Below are positions 20,473 through 27,791 of a DNA stretch of 64,000 nt, piece after piece. Source of the stretch: Oryzisolibacter sp. LB2S. GTDB taxonomy: Bacteria > Pseudomonadota > Gammaproteobacteria > Burkholderiales > Burkholderiaceae_C. The notes below the pieces were generated by a model. The model was given only the letters and a program-made list of their open reading frames with translations, was not told the DNA's origin and did no database searches. Location: NCBI RefSeq assembly GCF_040732315.1, contig NZ_CP160388.1:532501-596500 (forward strand), written 5' to 3'. Made by a program: the position numbers and the translations under genes. The stretch's first letter is position 1. Each line of letters begins with the position of its first letter.

Positions 20473-21390
20473 TCAGAACAGGATCTCCATGCCGTCATGG
20501 GCGACCTCCACGCCGGCGGCCGTGAGCTCGGCGCGCTCGGGGGAGTCCTCGTTCAGGATGGGGTTGGTGTTGTTGATGTGGATGAGCACCTTGCGCACGC
20601 GGGCGGGCAGTCGCGCCAGATGTTCGAGCATGCCGCCCGCACCGCTTTGCGGCAGATGGCCCATGTCGAGCGCGGTCTTGGAGGACAGGCCCAGGCGCTG
20701 CATCTCGTCCATGTGCCAGAAGGTGCCATCGACCAGCACCACGTCGCAGCCGGCCATGAGGTCCAGGAGCTGGGGCGTCATCTGGCCCAGGCCCGGGGCG
20801 TAGAAAACCCGGCGGCCATTGGCCGGATTGGCCAGCACCAGGCCGATGTTGTCGCCCGGCCGGGGCGATCCGCGAAACGGCGAATACGGTGGCGGCTTGG
20901 AGTCCAGCGCCACGGCGTGCAGCGTGATGTCTGGCAGGCCGGGCACGGCGAAGGCGCGGCCGTCGCACTGCAGGGCGTGGGTCTGCACGCCGCAGTAATG
21001 CGACAGGATCTGGGTGATGGGAAAGCCTGAGCCAATGTCGGACAGCACCTGCGGCGTGGCCAGGAGCGGCAGCGGCGTGCCGCGCTCGCGCAGCATGAGC
21101 AGCCCGGTGACATGGTCGATCTGCGCATCCATGAGCAGCACGGCGGCAATGCCGCTGTCGCGCCGCGCGCGCGCCGGCTGCAGCACCGGGTTGTCGCGGA
21201 TCTGCGTGAGGATGTCGGGCGAGGCGTTGATCAGCAGCCAGTCCAGCCCATTGGCGCTGACCGCAATCGATGACTGGGTGCGTGCACGGGCATGCAGGCT
21301 GCCGTCGCGCAGCCCCTTGCATTGGGGGCAGTTGCAGTTCCACTGCGGAAAGCCACCGCCGGCCGCAGAACCGAGCACACGCAGATACAT
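20473..21390 (-). CDS. pqqB: PqqB, metallo-beta-lactamase-fold PQQ biosynthesis protein
   Basis: A 305-residue metal-dependent hydroxylase-like protein that acts on the cross-linked Glu-Tyr intermediate. Family marks are [20 protein letters not shown] near the N-terminus (a zinc-binding cysteine pair), [19 protein letters not shown] and the HINNTNPIL motif. The ATG at 21390 follows an aaggag site. It lies just after the hairpin that separates it from pqqA. Confidence 0.95.
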   Translation of the reverse strand: MYLRVLGSAAGGGFPQWNCNCPQCKGLRDGSLHARARTQSSIAVSANGLDWLLINASPDILTQIRDNPVLQPARARRDSGIAAVLLMDAQIDHVTGLLMLRERGTPLPLLATPQVLSDIGSGFPITQILSHYCGVQTHALQCDGRAFAVPGLPDITLHAVALDSKPPPYSPFRGSPRPGDNIGLVLANPANGRRVFYAPGLGQMTPQLLDLMAGCDVVLVDGTFWHMDEMQRLGLSSKTALDMGHLPQSGAGGMLEHLARLPARVRKVLIHINNTNPILNEDSPERAELTAAGVEVAHDGMEILF

Positions 21391-21410
21391 GATGCAGTTT
21401 CTCCTTGAAC

Positions 21411-21434
21411 CCCGGGCGGGTTGCCCCGCCCGGG
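21411..21434 (-). terminator. pqqA-pqqB intergenic hairpin
   Basis: A perfect 10-bp stem (cccgggcggg with cccgcccggg) around a 4-base loop, between pqqA and pqqB. No T-run follows, so it is more likely a partial terminator or mRNA-stabilising element than a full terminator. Such an element would give much more pqqA transcript than pqqB-E, as expected because PqqA is consumed as substrate. Confidence 0.75.
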
Positions 21435-21445
21435 ATGCCGCAGGC

Positions 21446-21520
21446 TCAACGGTTGGCGATGTACATGGTGATCTCAAAACCGAAACGCAGATCGGTGAAG
21501 GCGGGTGCGGTCCATTGCAT
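21446..21520 (-). CDS. pqqA: PqqA precursor peptide
   Basis: The 24-residue ribosomal precursor of PQQ. It has the invariant Glu16 and Tyr20 (FGFEITMYIANR), three residues apart, which PqqE cross-links. A strong aaggag site precedes the ATG. It is first in the pqqABCDE order. Its start lies only 76 bases from the likely start of the divergent hydrolase, so the pqq promoter must sit in that space. Confidence 0.96.
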   Translation of the reverse strand: MQWTAPAFTDLRFGFEITMYIANR

Positions 21521-21596
21521 GGTGGTCTCCTTAAAGGCTTGAGTTGGCATGAAACATGTTTGCGAGCCGTGCATCGCTTGGAACACGGCCGCACCC

Positions 21597-22652
21597 ATGA
21601 CCTGCAAGATCGATGCCACCTTGAACCCCTCCCCCTGGCCCGCGCCGCGGTGGCTGGCGCGCGGGCCGCTGCACCGCGTGGCCTGGCGCGATATGGGCGC
21701 ACCAGGCGGCGAGCCCTGGCTGCTGCTGCACGGCGGGCCCGGCAGTGGCTGCCAGCCGGGGCTGCTCGCGCCGTTCGATCTGCGGCGCCAGCGCGTCATC
21801 GCCCCGGACCAGCGCGGCGCAGGCGCCAGCCGGCCGCGCGGCGCCGTGGCGGGCAACCGTCTGGATGCACTGGTGGCCGATCTGGAGGCGCTGCGCCGGC
21901 ATCTGGGGCTGGAGCGCTGGTCGTTGCTGGCAGGCTCCTGGGGCACGGTGGTGGCGCTGCGCTATGCCGAGGCCCACCCCGGGCGGGTGCAGCGCCTGGT
22001 GCTGCGCGGGGCCTTTGCGCTCACGCGGCGCGAGGTCGGCGGCCTGCTGCTGCCCAGCGCCCGCCACGGGAAAACCCTAGGTGCGCCGCAGGCCAGCTGG
22101 CCCGTGCCCGCCCATGCGCCGCTGCCCGCGGCCCTGTCCCGGCTGGAGCAACTGTTCCATTACGACGCAGCCTCTGTGACAGCCCTGCACGCCCTGCGCG
22201 GCTGGGCCCTGCGCGAGATGCGCGACGCCCTGCACGGCATGCGCCGCGCGCTGCGCCACGCCAGCGGGCGCGATGGACCTGCCGCGGCCGCCGGGCGCCG
22301 CGCCTGGGCACAGCTGCGGCGCCAGCAACGCCGCGCGCAGGCTGCGCTGCAGCGGCCGCAGGCTACGCCAAGGGATGCGGGGCTGTGGGTGCGCTACCGC
22401 GTGCAGGTGCATTACCTGCGCCGCCGCGGCTTTGTGCGGCCGGGCGAGCTCGACGCCGCTGTGCGCGCGTTGGCGCATGGGGCGATCACCGTGGACTGGG
22501 TGCATGGCCGCTTCGACGCTATCTGCCCGCCCGCCAACAGCGCGCGCTGGGCGCGCGCCGGCGGGGGGCGGCTGCACCGGCCTGCGAGCGGCCACCTGGG
22601 CCATGAGCCGGCCATGGTGGCCTGTCTGCGTGCCTGTGTGACGAGTGGGTGA
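21597..22652 (+). CDS. Alpha/beta hydrolase, proline iminopeptidase-like
   Basis: A 351-residue alpha/beta-fold hydrolase. The oxyanion-hole motif is HGGPGSG (45-51), the nucleophile elbow GSWGT has Ser114, the acid is in HGRFDAICP and the His in SGHLGHEP: the prolyl aminopeptidase (S33) pattern. An arginine/alanine-rich linker lies in the lid region. The frame is open from 21549, but that start would leave only 28 bases for the divergent pqqA promoter, so 21597 is preferred. A role in PqqA peptide processing is possible from context only. Confidence 0.75.
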   Translation: MTCKIDATLNPSPWPAPRWLARGPLHRVAWRDMGAPGGEPWLLLHGGPGSGCQPGLLAPFDLRRQRVIAPDQRGAGASRPRGAVAGNRLDALVADLEALRRHLGLERWSLLAGSWGTVVALRYAEAHPGRVQRLVLRGAFALTRREVGGLLLPSARHGKTLGAPQASWPVPAHAPLPAALSRLEQLFHYDAASVTALHALRGWALREMRDALHGMRRALRHASGRDGPAAAAGRRAWAQLRRQQRRAQAALQRPQATPRDAGLWVRYRVQVHYLRRRGFVRPGELDAAVRALAHGAITVDWVHGRFDAICPPANSARWARAGGGRLHRPASGHLGHEPAMVACLRACVTSG

Positions 22653-22710
22653 TGCTATCTAAAAAATAGCTGTTAGCGCTTGACTGCAGGGCGATGGGGC
22701 CGGTTTTGTC
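22651..22710 (+). repeat. Dispersed repeat family A, copy 3
   Basis: A degenerate copy immediately after the hydrolase stop. The left half (aaaaaatagctgttagcgcttg) is well preserved, the right half (gggcgatggggccggtttt) is diverged. Same orientation as copy 1. Confidence 0.6.
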
Positions 22711-22734
22711 TGACTATGGACATGCCGCTGCAAG

Positions 22735-22828
22735 CCCCTCACCCCTCCCTCTCCCCAAAGGGGCGAGGGCGATCGGTCACGCGGGCTTTGCTCCCTCTCC
22801 CTCTGGGAGAGGGTGGGGGTGAGGGCCT
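22735..22828. repeat. Dispersed repeat family B, copy 1
   Basis: About 94 bases with outer arms cctcacccctccctctcccc and ctctgggagagggtgggggtgagg, nearly reverse complements, around a short internal segment. It lies between the hydrolase and the convergent cytochrome c gene. Related tracts occur at 24008, 58761 and 60352. It could act as a bidirectional hairpin. Confidence 0.7.
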
Positions 22829-22870
22829 GCGACCTTGCCTGAGACATGTCGCTAACCAGAGATTTTTGTG

Positions 22871-23344
22871 CTAACGCGCAGGCGCCGTCTCGACAAAGCT
22901 GCGCAGCGCCCAGGCGAGTTCGGGGCTGATCACGCCCTCCCAGGGCGGCATGTGGACGATGCCGAACTTCTGCTTGCCATAGCGCACGGACTTGATGAAG
23001 AACGCGTCGCCATCGGCCAGGCAGCGCTCGCGCAGGGCCTCGTCCTGGATGCGCCGGCAGCCCTTGCTGATGCGCCGCAGATCCGGCGCGGGCGAGCGCG
23101 AGCCATTGGCGTCCTGGCCGTGGCAGCGCGCGCAGCTCTGGTTGAAGGCGATCTGCCCAATGGCCGCTGCCTGGGCGTTGCCGCGCAGCGGGTTGGGCTC
23201 CTGCCAGGTGGCGGCCTGGGGGGGAAGTGCCGTGGTGTCCACCTGGGGCGCCACGCGTTCAATGGCCTGGGAATTGAGAGAGAAAATGGCCGCCAGCGCA
23301 ATACTGGAGCACGCAAACAGCTTGTAAAACGATAGCGTCCGCAT
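22871..23344 (-). CDS. PedF-type cytochrome c (second paralogue)
   Basis: A 157-residue exported cytochrome c with a signal peptide (about 1-27), one haem site CARCHGQD, paired family cysteines (KGCRRI ... ERCLADGD) and a methionine ligand in HMPPWEGV. It is clearly paralogous to the cytochrome at 26235 (shared plan: VDTTxLP, GxxAFNQxCARCH, APDLR, MPPxEG). It probably accepts electrons from the PQQ dehydrogenase. A strong ggaggtga site overlaps the end of the pentapeptide gene, so it is the last gene of the dehydrogenase operon. Confidence 0.88.
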   Translation of the reverse strand: MRTLSFYKLFACSSIALAAIFSLNSQAIERVAPQVDTTALPPQAATWQEPNPLRGNAQAAAIGQIAFNQSCARCHGQDANGSRSPAPDLRRISKGCRRIQDEALRERCLADGDAFFIKSVRYGKQKFGIVHMPPWEGVISPELAWALRSFVETAPAR

Positions 23345-23345
23345 G

Positions 23346-23963
23346 TCACCTCCAGTCGGGCCTGCAGCCCTTGCAGCCGCCCAGCTCGGACTCGGACACC
23401 AGGGTGTAGAGGATGTGGTTGCCCTCGAACACGGCATTCGTGAGGTTGGTGGCGACGAACTTGGCCTCCTGCAGGTCGCTGGAGATGAAGCGCGTGCCGA
23501 CGAACCAGGCGTGGTTCAGGCGCGCCATCTCCAGGCTGGCGCCGTCGAAGATGGCGCCCGAGAAGTCCGAACGCATGAGGCGCGCGCTCTCCAGGTCCGT
23601 GCCTATGAAGCGCGCGTTCTTGAAGTCGGTATTGGCGGCCGACGCCTTGGACATGCGCGCCCCCGTGAGGTTGGCGCCCTCGAGGTCTGCGGCCGAGAGG
23701 TTGGCGCCGCGCAGGTCGGCACGCGTGAGGTCGGCGCCGCGCAGGTCGGCGCCCGCGAGGTTCTTGCCCACGAGGTTGGCGTGACGCAGGTCGGCGCCGG
23801 GGCAGCGCGTATAGGGCCAGATCGGGCAGCCGTTGACGACCAGGGGCTCGGACGCGCCGGCGGGCCCGCCCTCCTGGGCCTGCGGCGCCTGCTGGGCCGC
23901 GGCGCCGCCGGCCCAGGCCAGGCAGAGCGCCCCTGCCAGGGCGATGTGGGTGAACGAAAGCAT
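23346..23963 (-). CDS. Exported pentapeptide-repeat protein
   Basis: A 205-residue protein with a signal peptide (about 1-23) followed by roughly 20 A(D/N)Lxx pentapeptides forming a right-handed beta-helix (about 50-180), for example ADLRGADLTRADLRGANLS, then a C-terminal GGCKGCRPDW. Four cysteines outside the helix could form disulfides. It lies between the PQQ dehydrogenase and a PedF-type cytochrome on the same strand. The role is unknown; a periplasmic scaffold for the dehydrogenase is a guess. Confidence 0.88.
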   Translation of the reverse strand: MLSFTHIALAGALCLAWAGGAAAQQAPQAQEGGPAGASEPLVVNGCPIWPYTRCPGADLRHANLVGKNLAGADLRGADLTRADLRGANLSAADLEGANLTGARMSKASAANTDFKNARFIGTDLESARLMRSDFSGAIFDGASLEMARLNHAWFVGTRFISSDLQEAKFVATNLTNAVFEGNHILYTLVSESELGGCKGCRPDWR

Positions 23964-24007
23964 GGGCAGCTCCAGACAATTGCGGGTGGCGGCCCGGTCG
24001 ACGCGGG

Positions 24008-24046
24008 CCCCACCCCGAACCTCCCCGGGCGAGGGGGAGGGAGAAC
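24008..24046. repeat. Dispersed repeat family B, copy 2 (short)
   Basis: The tract ccccaccccgaacctccccg-ggcgagggggagggagaacg between the dehydrogenase and pentapeptide genes matches one arm of family B. It also forms a short hairpin (cctcccc with gggggagg). Confidence 0.5.
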
Positions 24047-24060
24047 GCAGCGTGCGCAGC

Positions 24061-25950
24061 TTACTTGCCGGCCACCTTCTGCGCCTTGGGCAGCTTGAAC
24101 ACCCACATGGAGCCGCCCTGCGAGACCTGCTTGGTCAGCTCGGCCATGTCGCCGCCCCACAGCGGCACGGCACCGCCATAGCCCGACTGGATGCCCACGT
24201 ACTGCTCGCCGTCCATCTCCCAGGTCACGGGCACGGAGACGACGCCCGAGCCGGTCTGGAACTTCCACAGCTCCTTGCCCGTCTTGTTGTCGAAGGCCTT
24301 GACATAGCCGTCCGAGGTGCCGGTGAACAGCAGGCCGCCGGCGGTCGTCAGCGTGCCGGCCCACAGCGGGAACTGCTCCTTATGCTCCCAGACGATCTTG
24401 CCCGTCTGCGGGTTGATGGCGCGCAGCGTGCCCACATGGTCGTCATACAGCTTCTTGATGCGGAAGCCCTGGCCCAGGTAGGCCGCGCCGGCCTTGTAGG
24501 TGATGTGCTCGGCCCAGTAGTCCATGGCCCAGTGGTTGGCCGGGATGTAGAACAGGCCGCTGTCCGGGCTGTAGCTCATGGGCATCCAGTTCGTGCCGCC
24601 CAGGAACGGTGGTGAGACGAAGATGCTCTCGCCCTTTTCCTCGCCCTCCTTGGGCTCGGGCGGACGGTTGTTGTTCTCGATCGGAAGGCCCGTCTTGAGG
24701 TCGAAGCCCTTGGCCCAGGTGATGCCGTCGACGAAGGGGTAGGCGCCGATGATGGCGTTCTGCTTCCAGGGATGGCCGCCGTCCGCCTTGGCGAGTTTTT
24801 CGCGGTCGGTCACGAAGAAGAAGCCATTGCGGTCGGCATGGGCCGAGGCCTTGATGGTCTTGCCGGTCTTGGGGTCCTTGTAGTCGAACAGCAGCACCGA
24901 GTTGTTGCCCGAGAAGTCCCAGGCATCGTTGGGCGTGTGCGAGAAGAAGCCCTTCAAGTCACCCGTGGTCGGGTCGATGTAGGCCTGGCCCGAGGTGTAC
25001 AGGCTGGGCCAGTTGCGCGGGTCGTCGCCCTTGGCCGTGCGCTTCCAGGTGTTCCAGGGTGCGGGGTTGCCGGTGCCGACGACGATGGTGTTGGTCTCGA
25101 TGTCGTAGGAAGGCGTCTGCCATGGCGCGCCGCCGCCCTGGCTCCAGGCCTCGGCCTTGCCGGTGGGGCTGTTCGGGTCGTTGGGCCAGGTCGGGGCCTT
25201 GGGGTCGCCCGTGGGCGTGCTGGGCTGGCCGTTCAGGCGGCCCACATGGCCTTCGACCATGGGGCGCGCCCATACTTCCTTGCCGGTGTCGGGGTCGCGC
25301 GCATAGAGCCAGCCCACCACGCCGAATTCGTCACCCGAGGAGCCGTGCACCAGCAGCATCTTGCCGCTCTTCTGGTCCTTCACGATGAAGGGCGCGCCGG
25401 TCATGGTGTAGCCCACCTTGTGGTCGCCGAACTTCTCGTTCCAGACCACCTTGCCGGTGTTGCGGTCCAGCGCCACGATGCGCGCGTCCAGCGTGCCGAA
25501 GTACACCTTGTCGCCATAGATGGCCGGGCCGCGGTTGACCACGTCGCAGCAGGGGCGGATGTCCTCGGGCAGGCGGTGCTCATAGGTCCACAGGCGCTTG
25601 CCCGTGCGCGCGTCCAGCGCCACGAAGCGCGAGTACGAGGCCGTCACGTAGATCACGCCGTCATGGACCAGTGCCTGGGCCTCCTGGCCGCGCTGCTTTT
25701 CGCCGCCGAAGGAGTAGCTCCACACGGGCACCAGGCCGGCCACGTTCCTGGTGTTGAGCGTCTTGGCCGGGCTGAAGCGCTGCGCCGTCAGGCCCAGACC
25801 ATAGGTGAGCACGTCGCCGGTGGTCTTGGCGTCGTTGGCGATGTCTTCCCAGGTGACGGGCTTGACGTTGGCGGCATGCGCCGTCAGGGCCAGGGTGGCT
25901 GCGGTAGCGAGGGCGCTCAGCCGCAGATGCTTGAATACCGGTGATGCCAT
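24061..25950 (-). CDS. exaA: PQQ-dependent alcohol (ethanol) dehydrogenase, type I
   Basis: Periplasmic quinoprotein that oxidises primary alcohols to aldehydes. The 629-residue protein has a signal peptide (about 1-27), an eight-bladed propeller with W-motifs (DARTGKRLW; NPQTGKIVW; DNKTGKELW), the vicinal disulfide Cys134-Cys135 (RPCCD) next to PQQ, and the catalytic Asp345 in PNDAWDFSGNN. The residue two after it is Ser347, not Asp, which fits a calcium enzyme (ExaA/PedE) rather than a lanthanide one. There is no C-terminal cytochrome domain, so electrons leave via separate cytochromes c. A sigma-54 promoter lies upstream and an aaggag site precedes the ATG. Confidence 0.93.
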   Translation of the reverse strand: MASPVFKHLRLSALATAATLALTAHAANVKPVTWEDIANDAKTTGDVLTYGLGLTAQRFSPAKTLNTRNVAGLVPVWSYSFGGEKQRGQEAQALVHDGVIYVTASYSRFVALDARTGKRLWTYEHRLPEDIRPCCDVVNRGPAIYGDKVYFGTLDARIVALDRNTGKVVWNEKFGDHKVGYTMTGAPFIVKDQKSGKMLLVHGSSGDEFGVVGWLYARDPDTGKEVWARPMVEGHVGRLNGQPSTPTGDPKAPTWPNDPNSPTGKAEAWSQGGGAPWQTPSYDIETNTIVVGTGNPAPWNTWKRTAKGDDPRNWPSLYTSGQAYIDPTTGDLKGFFSHTPNDAWDFSGNNSVLLFDYKDPKTGKTIKASAHADRNGFFFVTDREKLAKADGGHPWKQNAIIGAYPFVDGITWAKGFDLKTGLPIENNNRPPEPKEGEEKGESIFVSPPFLGGTNWMPMSYSPDSGLFYIPANHWAMDYWAEHITYKAGAAYLGQGFRIKKLYDDHVGTLRAINPQTGKIVWEHKEQFPLWAGTLTTAGGLLFTGTSDGYVKAFDNKTGKELWKFQTGSGVVSVPVTWEMDGEQYVGIQSGYGGAVPLWGGDMAELTKQVSQGGSMWVFKLPKAQKVAGK

Positions 25951-25997
25951 GGTGGATGTCTCCTTGCGTTGTGGTGGATGAATCACGGCAACAGCGT

Positions 25998-26013
25998 TGC
26001 AAGAGGTATGCCA
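25998..26013 (-). promoter_or_regulatory. Sigma-54 promoter of the PQQ dehydrogenase operon
   Basis: Minus-strand TGGCATACCTCTTGCA matches the -24/-12 consensus TGGCAYRNNNNTTGCW at every position. The predicted start is near 25986, giving a 5' leader of about 36 bases to the ATG at 25950. A divergent -24/-12 element for the cytochrome gene lies at 26177. Confidence 0.85.
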
Positions 26014-26055
26014 GCCAAAGGCGGGCCTGGGGCCGCGGTTTTGTCATGGTTTGCG

Positions 26056-26092
26056 CTGTGTCAAAGACCATCAACGCAACGCTGCGTCACAG
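26056..26092. promoter_or_regulatory. Possible activator-binding inverted half-sites
   Basis: CTGTGTCA (26056-26063) and CGTCACAG (26085-26092) form an imperfect inverted pair lying between the two divergent sigma-54 promoters, 43 bases or more upstream of each. The same half-site recurs upstream of the aldehyde dehydrogenase and the SoxYZ-like gene. It is a candidate upstream activating sequence for the AcoR-type activator. Confidence 0.55.
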
Positions 26093-26176
26093 GAGCTGTT
26101 CATTTCAGGAGCAGCCGCATGGCCGGTGGCGCAAACTGGTACAGCGGTGCACGCCCCGCCGTGCCGGCGCCGAGGG

Positions 26177-26192
26177 TGGCACGCAAATTGCG
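26177..26192 (+). promoter_or_regulatory. Sigma-54 promoter of the PedF-type cytochrome
   Basis: TGGCACGCAAATTGCG matches the -24/-12 consensus except for the last base. The start would be near 26204, about 31 bases before the ATG at 26235. It points away from the dehydrogenase promoter at 25998-26013. Confidence 0.8.
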
Positions 26193-26234
26193 CACGCTGG
26201 GTCATCCGAGGTTTCATTCATCAGGAGACACCCC

Positions 26235-26723
26235 ATGCGACACACATTCCTCACATCGGCCAGGCGCAGCCTGCTGGCCCTGGCCCTCGCAACCGGCGCC
26301 AGCGCCGCCATGGCGCACGGCGACATGGTGCCCCAGGCCGTGGACACCAGCAGCCTGCCCCAGCTGGGCGCGAAATGGCTCGAGTCCAATCCCTACGGCA
26401 ACGGCACGGCCGGGCACAAGGAGGCGCTGCGCATCGGCAGCTCGGCCTACAACCAGAACTGCGCGCGCTGCCATGGACTGGAGGCCGTCTCCGGCGGCAT
26501 CGCGCCGGACCTGCGCAAGTTCGACGAGGAATGCTCGGGCTATGCCGACGCCGCCAAGGCCAAGCAGTGCTTCCAGGAAATGGACGACTACTACGCCGGC
26601 ACGGTACGCCGCGGCCGCACGCGCGACGGGCGCGTGTACATGCCGCCGTTCGAGGGCACCCTGACGCAGGAGGCGATCTGGGCCATCCGCACCTACCTCG
26701 AGGAGCGGCGCGATCAGAAATAA
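26235..26723 (+). CDS. PedF-type cytochrome c-550
   Basis: A 162-residue exported cytochrome c, the expected primary electron acceptor of the quinoprotein dehydrogenase. It has a signal peptide (about 1-27, ends AMAHG), haem site CARCHGLE, a cysteine pair (EECSGY ... KQCFQEMDD) and Met in YMPPFEGTL. An aggag site precedes the ATG. It is transcribed divergently from the dehydrogenase, from its own sigma-54 promoter, and is followed by a strong terminator. It is paralogous to 22871-23344. Confidence 0.9.
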   Translation: MRHTFLTSARRSLLALALATGASAAMAHGDMVPQAVDTSSLPQLGAKWLESNPYGNGTAGHKEALRIGSSAYNQNCARCHGLEAVSGGIAPDLRKFDEECSGYADAAKAKQCFQEMDDYYAGTVRRGRTRDGRVYMPPFEGTLTQEAIWAIRTYLEERRDQK

Positions 26724-26745
26724 ATGCCATGACCAGAAGCACCAA

Positions 26746-26772
26746 GGGCCGCTGTGACAGCGGCCCTTTTTT
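26746..26772 (+). terminator. Terminator after the cytochrome c-550 gene
   Basis: A 9-bp stem, gggccgctg / cagcggccc, with a 3-base loop followed by six T. It ends the single-gene cytochrome transcript before the convergent metallo-beta-lactamase-fold gene. Confidence 0.9.
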
Positions 26773-26783
26773 GCTGGCAAGGA

Positions 26784-27791
26784 CTATGGCGCCTGCAGCG
26801 CGCGCCGCTCGTAGGCCGGGTACCACTGCGCCAGGCTGCGGTGCAGCTCGGCGGGCTGGGCGGCCCAGCGCGCGAAGCGCTCGGGCACGGGTGCGCGCAG
26901 CAGCTCGCTCAGGTCCAGGCCCTGGCGCGCGCTGTCCTGCATCCAGCCCGTGAGCCAGCGCAGCCAGTCGCGCGTCTGGCCAATGCCCTGCAGTCCCTCG
27001 CCGACGGGGCCGTGGCTGGGCACGAGCTGCGTGAACTGGCCCTGGCGCTGCCATTGCTCGAGCAGGTCCAGGCTGGCCAGCCATTGCGCCGGGTCGGCGT
27101 GCGGCGTGGTGGGCACGCGCTCGGCAAACACCAGGCCGCCGGCAAACAGCACGCCCGTGCTGTGGTCGATGAGCACCAGATCGTCGCGCGTGTGGCCCTG
27201 CAGGCGGCGCAGCTCCAGCCGGTGCTTGCCCTGCGTGAAGCTGCCGGGCTCCAGCGCCTGGCGCGCCGGCGTGGCCTGCGTGCCGCGCATCCAGGCGCCG
27301 CACAGGCGGTACAGGTTGTCCGCGTAGCTCTCGCCCTCGGCGCGCATGCCCGCGATGCTGCCCGCCAGGGCCTGGGTGGGCACGTCGTCCCAGGCCTGGT
27401 TGCCGAAGAAGTAGTCGGGATGGAGGTTGAGGTTGAGCACCGCACGCACGGGCTCCGGCGTGACGGCAGCGATGGCGCGGCGCTGCTGCTCGCCATACAG
27501 GCGCGAGGGCCCGGTGTTGATGACGATGACGCCGTCGCCCGTGGCGATGAAGGCGGTGTTGATGATGTTGCAGCCGTTGGCGGGCAGGAAGTCGGCCACG
27601 GCGCCCTCGATGACCCAGGTGCCCTCGGCGATCTGGCGCGGCCGCAGGTGGTAGTTCAGGCGCGTCTGGTCGGGCGCGGGCGGGGCGGGCCGCATGCCAT
27701 GCGCGTCCTGCGCCATGGCAGGCAGGGGTGTCAGGGCTGACACCGACAGGGCGCAGGCCAGCGCCATGGCCAGGGTGCTGGGGGCCCTCAT
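26784..27791 (-). CDS. Quinoprotein-associated metallo-beta-lactamase-fold protein
   Basis: A 335-residue exported protein (signal peptide about 1-28) of the MBL fold, matching the 'quinoprotein relay system zinc metallohydrolase 1' type found beside PQQ dehydrogenases. The canonical HxHxDH metal motif is degenerate: it reads N122-L-H124-P-D126-Y127. Later ligands persist (GHTRDD with His200; SHGP with His260). Two or more usual ligands are therefore replaced, so metal content and activity are uncertain. Its ATG overlaps the stop of the SoxYZ-like gene (ATGA), implying coupled translation. Confidence 0.82.
   Translation of the reverse strand: MRAPSTLAMALACALSVSALTPLPAMAQDAHGMRPAPPAPDQTRLNYHLRPRQIAEGTWVIEGAVADFLPANGCNIINTAFIATGDGVIVINTGPSRLYGEQQRRAIAAVTPEPVRAVLNLNLHPDYFFGNQAWDDVPTQALAGSIAGMRAEGESYADNLYRLCGAWMRGTQATPARQALEPGSFTQGKHRLELRRLQGHTRDDLVLIDHSTGVLFAGGLVFAERVPTTPHADPAQWLASLDLLEQWQRQGQFTQLVPSHGPVGEGLQGIGQTRDWLRWLTGWMQDSARQGLDLSELLRAPVPERFARWAAQPAELHRSLAQWYPAYERRALQAP

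Noticed and set aside
21521..21596. A sigma-54 promoter for pqqA
   Set aside because: A tgcacg...gca stretch was found, but the spacing between elements is about 3 bases too short and TTGC is lacking.
22651..22870. CRISPR array or tRNA in the repeat-rich gap
   Set aside because: There are no regularly spaced direct repeats with unique spacers and no cloverleaf; only two unrelated palindromic repeats are present.
25250..25320. Possible lanthanide-dependent (PedH/XoxF-like) alcohol dehydrogenase
   Set aside because: The residue two after the catalytic Asp is Ser347, not the Asp needed for lanthanide coordination, so the calcium type is favoured.
24772..25944. A 390-codon frame opposite the PQQ dehydrogenase
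   Set aside because: Shadow of the real gene; low-complexity translation and no ribosome site.
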